Positions 59,446 to 64,000 of a DNA stretch of 64,000 nucleotides are shown piece by piece. The stretch is from the NCBI GenBank assembly GCA_963575745.1, contig CAUYUJ010018059.1, positions 757,501 through 821,500 of the forward strand. The letters are read 5' to 3'. Position numbers and translations under genes: made by a program. The notes below the pieces were generated by a model, which did not search any database, was not told where the DNA came from, and saw only the letters and a list, made by a program, of their open reading frames with translations. Within the stretch, counting starts at the first letter, position 1, and every line of letters starts with the position of its first letter. Origin of the DNA: Prorocentrum cordatum (Eukaryota; Sar; Dinophyceae; Prorocentrales; Prorocentraceae).

Positions 59446-62381
59446 TGCTGGGCCCGCCCCCGGGACTGCCTCGACCCGGGGGCAATGCAGAAGAGGTGGT
59501 GGGCGGAGGCGACGACCACATGCAGCGGTCGCTCCTGCCCTTGCCAGTCCCTGACTGGCGTCGCGCGCAGGCTGCTGCCGGCGGCGGCGGCGGTCGCGCA
59601 GCGCGGCGTCGCCGCGCCAACAGGACGCTGCAGGGTGAGCTCGTGGCCGAGCTAGTAGTGGCGCTCAACCAGCTGGATGCCGGCTCTGATGACCCGCCGC
59701 GCCGTGCTGGCCAGGAGCCCAACAGGACGCAGCAGCTTTGCCTGGAGCATCTCGCCGATATCTGTGCGGCGATGGGCTCCATTCCTCCAGACTTGTCGAC
59801 CGAGGTGGCCCTCCGGGAGCTCCAGGTTGGCGCCGGCTACTCCGACGGCGAGCCCGTCACGGTGGCCCCCTTCGCGCACGACCTCGTGTCTCTGCCAGCT
59901 GTGGGCGGTACGCCTGTGCCCCTGAGCCAGTTGTTGGGAGACGACGGTCCAGACATCGTGCGAAGGTTCACCACTTCGAAGGTTTTGCCAATTCAAAGCG
60001 CCGAGATTTTTAAGAAGGAGGCTGGCTTCGCACGCCCTTACCTGGATCCAGTGCTGCGGCAGCCCGCGGCCTACCTGGCCTTCGTCGAGAGGATGAGGGA
60101 CGGTGGCATGCTGGAGTTCAGGGTCGATGAGGGCAATTTTGAGGAAGTCGGTCTATTCACCGTTTGGAAGAAGGATGGTCGCCAGCGCCTGGTGATCGAT
60201 TGCAGGGGCAGCAACTTCAGGTTCGCGGAGCCCGACAAGACCAGCTTGGCGTCCGGGGGCAGCTTCAGCTCCATCGAGCTGGCGCCGGGCGAGGTGCTGT
60301 GGACGGCGGGAGTCGACATAGCGGACGCCTTCTACAACATGGGCCTGCCGCCGGAGCTCCGGCACCTCTTCGCGCCCCCGCGGCTTCGGGCAGCGCAGCT
60401 CGGAGTGCGTGAGCTGGGTGGGCGTCCAGTTCCAGGCCGCGCTTGGGTGCGCCCGTGCTTGGCCGTTTTGCCTATGGGCTGGACGCATGCGCTCGACTTT
60501 TGCCAGAAAGTGCACAGAAATATCTTACTCCAGAAGGGAGGGTTTGAGAACGTTCCCGAAGTGGTCGATGGTATGCCGACGCCTCCCATCCAGGACGGGG
60601 CCTACACAGCCTATGTTGACAATTTCATTTCCTTTGGTGTGAGTCCTGACAGGCCTGCGGCCCTCCTGAGGTCGGCCCAAGAGGCCTTGAGCAGCGCGGG
60701 GCTCCCTCTTCACGATCCTGATCTTCCCGCCTCTGTGTCTGAGCAGCTGGGTTGGGTCTTCGACGGAGAGCGTGGAGCTGTGAGGCCGAAGAGTCGTCGT
60801 GCTTGGAGGCTTCGTCTTGGGATCCAGGGTTTGCTTGCTCGTGGGCACGCTTCGGGACGACAAGTAGGGAAGATTGCTGGTCACTTCGCGTTCATTGCTA
60901 TGTCGAGGCGCCCGCTCTTGGCCGTATTTAGTTATGTGTATGCCTTCTCGAGGAAGTACTTCGATCGGGTGATGAAGCTGCCGCCGTCTGTCCGCCGTGA
61001 GCTTCGTTGGGCCGCCTCCCTGATCCCCCTGGCCTGGGCTGATCTCCGGGCCACCTGGTCTCCCAGGGTCTACGCGAGCGACGCTAGCGAGGAGGGGGGG
61101 GGCGTGTGCCAGAAGGAGGCCGACCTGGGAGCAATTCGGGGTGCTGGGAGGCACGGGGAGAGGTGGCGATTTCGACGAGCAGCTGCTTCGCGACCTCGCG
61201 ATTGCCTCTTCGAGCAGAGCGACCCGCCGACCGCCGACACCGCGAAGGTCGAGCCGATCGCCGAGTTCGTCGTGTCGCCGGAGGTGGAGCCCGTCGTGTC
61301 GCCGGAGGTGGCGGTGGAGGATCCAGAGGGTAACTTGTGGAAGGTCCCGGAGGTGGAGGAGGAGCTGTACGGGGGGAGGTGGCAGGTCGTGTCGAGCGGA
61401 GGGTGGGCCCGGTCCGAGAAGATCATCGTCCTCGAAGGTCGGGCGCTCGTTCATTCTCTTAGGCACGCACTTCGCGACTCGAAGTCTTTCGGTAAGCGTA
61501 TCCTCTTCCTTTGCGATAACATGGGGCTCGTGTGTGCTATGGAGAAGGGCCGCTCCTCAGCTGGGGGAGTCCTCCGCGTCGCCCGGCAATGGGCCGCCTG
61601 GTGCCTGGCGGGCGCGGTGCAGGCCTCGGTGCGCTGGATTCCGTCTGAACGGAACGTCGCCGATGCGCCGTCGCGCCGCCACATCCCCCTCGGGGTTTGG
61701 CTCGACAGCGCCGCGGCGGACACTGCCGACGGCTTCGAGCAGTGGGCCGTCCGGGACGCCGGGCGCAGCAGCCAGCAGGCCGACTGCCGCAGCGCCGGCC
61801 TCGAGCTCGCCGAGCTGGCCGTCCGCGAGCCTGCCGTCGGCGCTCTGCGGGGCGCCCGCCGGCCCGCACGCCCTGCGGCGAGGCGGTCCGCTGGCCGAGC
61901 GGCCTCAGCCTCGGAGGGGGCGGCACCTGAGTGCAGTCGCGGCCCAGTCGCGCCAGGAGCAGCGGGCGCCGCCACCACCCGCGGCCCGGAGCCGCAAGAT
62001 GGCGCGAGCTGCGAGGCGCGGGCAGGGAGCTACTGCTGCTGCTCGTCGGACGGCGCTCCGAGGCCCTGGATCGCTGCTGCAGCGGGCGTCGGTGACTCCG
62101 AAGACCGTGGCCCAGTACGACGGTCTGTGGCAGGACATCCTTCGCATGTGGCTGCGGCTGCGTCCGGCGGGCTCCCTGCAGGCGGAGCCGGGCGACGACG
62201 AGACGGACTTCGTGGTCGCCAGCTGGATGGACCAGGAGTACTCGTTCGGGGAGCTGGCGCAGAGGGGCACCAAGGGGCTAGCGGCGGTGAAGTACTTCCG
62301 GCCGCAGTTCGCAAAGTCGGGAGGGCTCTCCCTTCCGCGCTCGGCACAGGCCTCCCTGAGGTTCCGTGGCAATTTAAATAA
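59442..62381 (+). CDS. DIRS-like retroelement ORF3: reverse transcriptase and RNase H
   Basis: 979 residues from the ATG at 59442, overlapping the ORF2 stop by four bases. RT: LFTVWKKDGRQRLVIDCRGS, motif A LWTAGVDIADAFYNMGL (Asp292), LAVLPMGWTHALDFCQKVHR as motif B, motif C AYVDNFISFG (Asp393-Asn394, where most RTs have Asp-Asp). RNase H: VYASDASEEGGG (Asp547), LEGRALVHSLRHAL (Glu665), LFLCDNMGLV (Asp692) and WIPSERNVADAPSRR (Asp741), so all four acidic residues are present. An acidic insertion (EFVVSPEVEPVVSPEV) lies between the first two. No protease or DDE integrase follows; instead a tyrosine recombinase begins in another frame. That order, RT then RNase H then tyrosine recombinase, defines DIRS-type elements. 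After about residue 780 the frame is Ala/Arg/Gly-rich and probably not the original one. Confidence 0.85.
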   Translation: MMLGPPPGLPRPGGNAEEVVGGGDDHMQRSLLPLPVPDWRRAQAAAGGGGGRAARRRRANRTLQGELVAELVVALNQLDAGSDDPPRRAGQEPNRTQQLCLEHLADICAAMGSIPPDLSTEVALRELQVGAGYSDGEPVTVAPFAHDLVSLPAVGGTPVPLSQLLGDDGPDIVRRFTTSKVLPIQSAEIFKKEAGFARPYLDPVLRQPAAYLAFVERMRDGGMLEFRVDEGNFEEVGLFTVWKKDGRQRLVIDCRGSNFRFAEPDKTSLASGGSFSSIELAPGEVLWTAGVDIADAFYNMGLPPELRHLFAPPRLRAAQLGVRELGGRPVPGRAWVRPCLAVLPMGWTHALDFCQKVHRNILLQKGGFENVPEVVDGMPTPPIQDGAYTAYVDNFISFGVSPDRPAALLRSAQEALSSAGLPLHDPDLPASVSEQLGWVFDGERGAVRPKSRRAWRLRLGIQGLLARGHASGRQVGKIAGHFAFIAMSRRPLLAVFSYVYAFSRKYFDRVMKLPPSVRRELRWAASLIPLAWADLRATWSPRVYASDASEEGGGVCQKEADLGAIRGAGRHGERWRFRRAAASRPRDCLFEQSDPPTADTAKVEPIAEFVVSPEVEPVVSPEVAVEDPEGNLWKVPEVEEELYGGRWQVVSSGGWARSEKIIVLEGRALVHSLRHALRDSKSFGKRILFLCDNMGLVCAMEKGRSSAGGVLRVARQWAAWCLAGAVQASVRWIPSERNVADAPSRRHIPLGVWLDSAAADTADGFEQWAVRDAGRSSQQADCRSAGLELAELAVREPAVGALRGARRPARPAARRSAGRAASASEGAAPECSRGPVAPGAAGAATTRGPEPQDGASCEARAGSYCCCSSDGAPRPWIAAAAGVGDSEDRGPVRRSVAGHPSHVAAAASGGLPAGGAGRRRDGLRGRQLDGPGVLVRGAGAEGHQGASGGEVLPAAVRKVGRALPSALGTGLPEVPWQFK
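61999..62370 (+). pseudogene. DIRS-like retroelement ORF4: truncated tyrosine recombinase
   Basis: The +1 frame relative to ORF3, from ATG 61999 (MARAARRGQGATAAARRTAL), encodes SVTPKTVAQYDGLWQDILRM, FVVASWMDQEYSFGELAQRG and GLAAVKYFRPQFAKSGGLSL. These match the N-terminal SAM-like DNA-binding domain of tyrosine recombinases, including the helical YRxxW-like start. The sequence turns abruptly AT-rich at about 62371 and the catalytic domain with Arg...His-x-x-Arg...Tyr is absent. The copy is therefore 3'-truncated and cannot integrate by itself. ORF4 overlaps ORF3, as recombinase and RT frames do in known DIRS elements. Confidence 0.6.
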
Positions 62382-62751
62382 CCGCCACGAGTCGGCAATT
62401 AAAAATAAACGCCAAGAAAAATATTGCCAAAGTATGGTTTTCTCACAGCGCCATCAAAAAGTCGCACGAGTGCGGTTAGAAACAAGCGAGTCGCAACTTG
62501 GAAGCAACCTGATGCCATCGATGGCATCACTGATTGCGATAGCGCCCCATGGGGATGAGACAACATAGCATATGATATGTAAAGGCAGCGCGCAAACCCC
62601 ACGGTGTTTACAACTTCGCGCAGATATGCGCTACAGCAATTGCTCTGTTGAACCATATTACGCGCTTAAGTCGTAGAGCGTTGCTCTCGAACCCACGCGG
62701 ATCCAGGCAACGTTTGATCGAGGGCGTTGGCTTGAGCAAAAATGGCTACGA
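62371..62751 (-). other. Probable leader-tagged retroposed cDNA abutting the truncated retroelement
   Basis: AT-richer interval that begins, on the minus strand, with the relic leader at 62731-62752 and ends where the recombinase frame breaks off. It contains a minus-strand frame at 62399-62656 without recognisable domain. The arrangement fits insertion of a processed mRNA copy; the junction near 62371 would be its 3' end, though no clear A tail is seen. Confidence 0.4.
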
Positions 62752-62752
62752 T
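62731..62752 (-). other. Relic dinoflagellate spliced leader (DinoSL)
   Basis: The minus strand reads ATCGTAGCCATT then TTTGCTCAAG and matches 20 of 22 leader positions (C to T at position 2, G to T at position 15). It is followed by CCAACG, not GT, so it is not an SL RNA gene. Confidence 0.8.
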
Positions 62753-62769
62753 TCTGATTTGGTCATAGT

Positions 62770-62870
62770 TCTTCTCCTCCTCCTCGACCTCCTCCTCCTC
62801 CTCCCCCCCCTCTTCTTCCTCCTCCTCTTCTTCCTCATCTTCCTCCTCCTCTTTCTTTTATTACTATCTT
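62770..62870. repeat. CTT/CTC pyrimidine-rich tract
   Basis: Impure CTC and TCTTCC repeats giving Leu-rich frames. Confidence 0.85.
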
Positions 62871-62965
62871 CCTTTGGAGCTCCTTCTCTTCGTTGCGTTT
62901 CCTCCTAGCCGTCGCAGTCGTTCCTTTGCAGGCCGTCATCCCTGCACGTCGAAACGATCAGCCGA

Positions 62966-63545
62966 TCATTGTCTCTCAATCCTCGTCAGTGAGACAGGCT
63001 CTACTCGCGGGACAACGGTAAAACCGATGCCCCCAAGTTGGGCATCCTCCCGAACTGGCCCGATGAGGCCATATATCTGGCCCTCGTCGGCCCAGCGCAA
63101 GTCGGGCATAAAGAAACGGTAGGCCAAAGCATCTACCTCGCGCGGCGGGAAGATTACATAACCTGGCCAGTAAAGCCAGCGAATCGTCAAACGCCCAGGC
63201 ATCTCGTACGCCTCTGCCCTGGTGATGTCGGATCCTGGCCAGTCTTGCGAGATAATCTCGCTGTAACCTTGCGCGCCCCCGCCCTTGAAATGTTACCGCC
63301 CCCCCTCCCTGTTCACTCGACCCCAGTGTCACCAAAAACCAGTTGCCCCAATCGGTCACCAGGCCATAGGGTTTATCGAAAACAGTCGTGGGGTGGGGGC
63401 GTGGCGATCCGACGGTCCCAGTGGCCTTTCTGAGGACCATGATGCTTATTTTGTCGATGTCCGACGCAGCCCAAGTCGAGCATATGTTTGCAAGGTTCCT
63501 GATCGAGCGCGCCATGTTTTTGCCAGCTTTCAAGGGGCGGGGCAT
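62966..63545 (-). pseudogene. Unrecognised gene 3' end with a frame change
   Basis: The minus strand is coding-like in two successive frames. From 63545 to about 63270: MARSIRNLANICSTWAASDI, then FDKPYGLVTDWGNWFLVTLG and GGGAVTFQG. From about 63267 to the TGA at 62966-62968, in another frame: GYSEIISQDWPGSDITRAEA, YEMPGRLTIRWLYWPGYVIF, PPREVDALAYRFFMPDLRWA, then EGQIYGLIGPVREDAQLGGI and ending SLTRIERQ. The second part is rich in Trp, Tyr, Phe and Pro and looks like a genuine conserved protein, but I cannot name its family. The change of frame falls in a G-rich stretch at 63270-63300 and may be an indel (pseudogene) or an intron with acceptor TTTCAAG near 63285. Confidence 0.45.
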
Positions 63546-64000
63546 GGACGGAACAATAGCACTGGGGGCAGGACGGAAGGCGCATTATAGATGAAGCTGT
63601 TTGAAGTTGAAGGGGAACGGATTTCAGGGGTAAGATGTACGCGCAGGCCCGTTTAGGATGACATCGATTACATTCCAGGTGGCAACCCCGCCCATGTGCA
63701 TGGCATGATCCATGTTAACGGGTTGATGCCATGCCGATGCCCCGCCCCGTGGGCAGTTTCGAGCCCCCGTGCCCTAATAGCGGGTAAGGGTGGGTCGCCG
63801 TCCGTCGTCCGTCGTCGTGCGCCGCCGTCGCCGTCGTCGTCTTCACCATCCGTCGTTATCAATATGCACCCCCTCTGCCGCGACCAGCCCCCGCCGCGGC
63901 CGCCAGGGGGGAAGGTGGTGGGGGGGAGGGGGGAGAGGAAGAGCAGGAAGCGAGGCGGGACAAGAGGGGGATGACGATGGGGAGGACGAGGGGAATGTTG
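63546..64000. other. End of window, no supportable gene
   Basis: A short CGTCGTC-rich patch at 63800-63845 and a purine-rich end. Nothing recognised. Confidence 0.45.

Noticed and set aside
62655-62730. tRNA-like string with GTAGAGCG and GTTTGATCGAG
   Set aside because: The A- and B-box-like strings are at a possible spacing, but I could not fold an anticodon stem or acceptor stem.

Overview
This is a eukaryotic nuclear window, most likely from a dinoflagellate. The evidence is a GC-rich, very gene-poor sequence; two relic copies of the dinoflagellate spliced leader, each matching 20 of 22 positions (one is followed by the truncated second leader expected after repeated trans-splicing and retroposition); two families of short dispersed elements that sit at exon edges and look like introners; a large RAP-domain protein; a plastid fibrillin-type exon; and relics of LINE and DIRS-like retroelements. 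No bacterial operon, CRISPR array, rRNA or convincing tRNA was seen. I cannot name the species.

Layout. 0-8.8 kb: a degraded coiled-coil reading frame on the minus strand, two introner-like elements around short candidate exons, foldback elements, a long CCT array and a fibrillin (PAP) terminal exon at 6115-6498. 8.8-18 kb: a TA-bounded minisatellite, a spliced-leader-tagged retrogene on the minus strand (11075-11936), LINE endonuclease and reverse-transcriptase fragments, a small two-exon gene end split by an introner-like element, and a tandem 650-bp unit carrying GCC arrays. 18-31 kb: almost only minisatellites, a 76-bp satellite and GGA/CCT, GAT and TA microsatellites. 31-42.5 kb: a terminal exon, an unrecognised minus-strand coding-like stretch, a 900-bp CGA array, a gene 3' end whose frame stays open across two introner-like elements (36.9-37.9 kb), and the best host gene, an intron-poor RAP protein (39478-42447). 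42.5-51.7 kb: satellites, including a 12-bp array open in all six frames. 51758-53506: an intact PLP-enzyme-like gene. 57.6-62.4 kb: a DIRS-like retroelement with four tightly packed ORFs (membrane protein, Gag-like, RT/RNase H, truncated tyrosine recombinase), cut off near a second leader-tagged insertion. 62.9-63.5 kb: a frameshifted unrecognised gene on the minus strand.

The clearly intact reading frames are the RAP gene, the PLP-like gene and retroelement ORFs 1-3. Most other long open frames come from repeats whose unit is a multiple of three and are not listed as genes.
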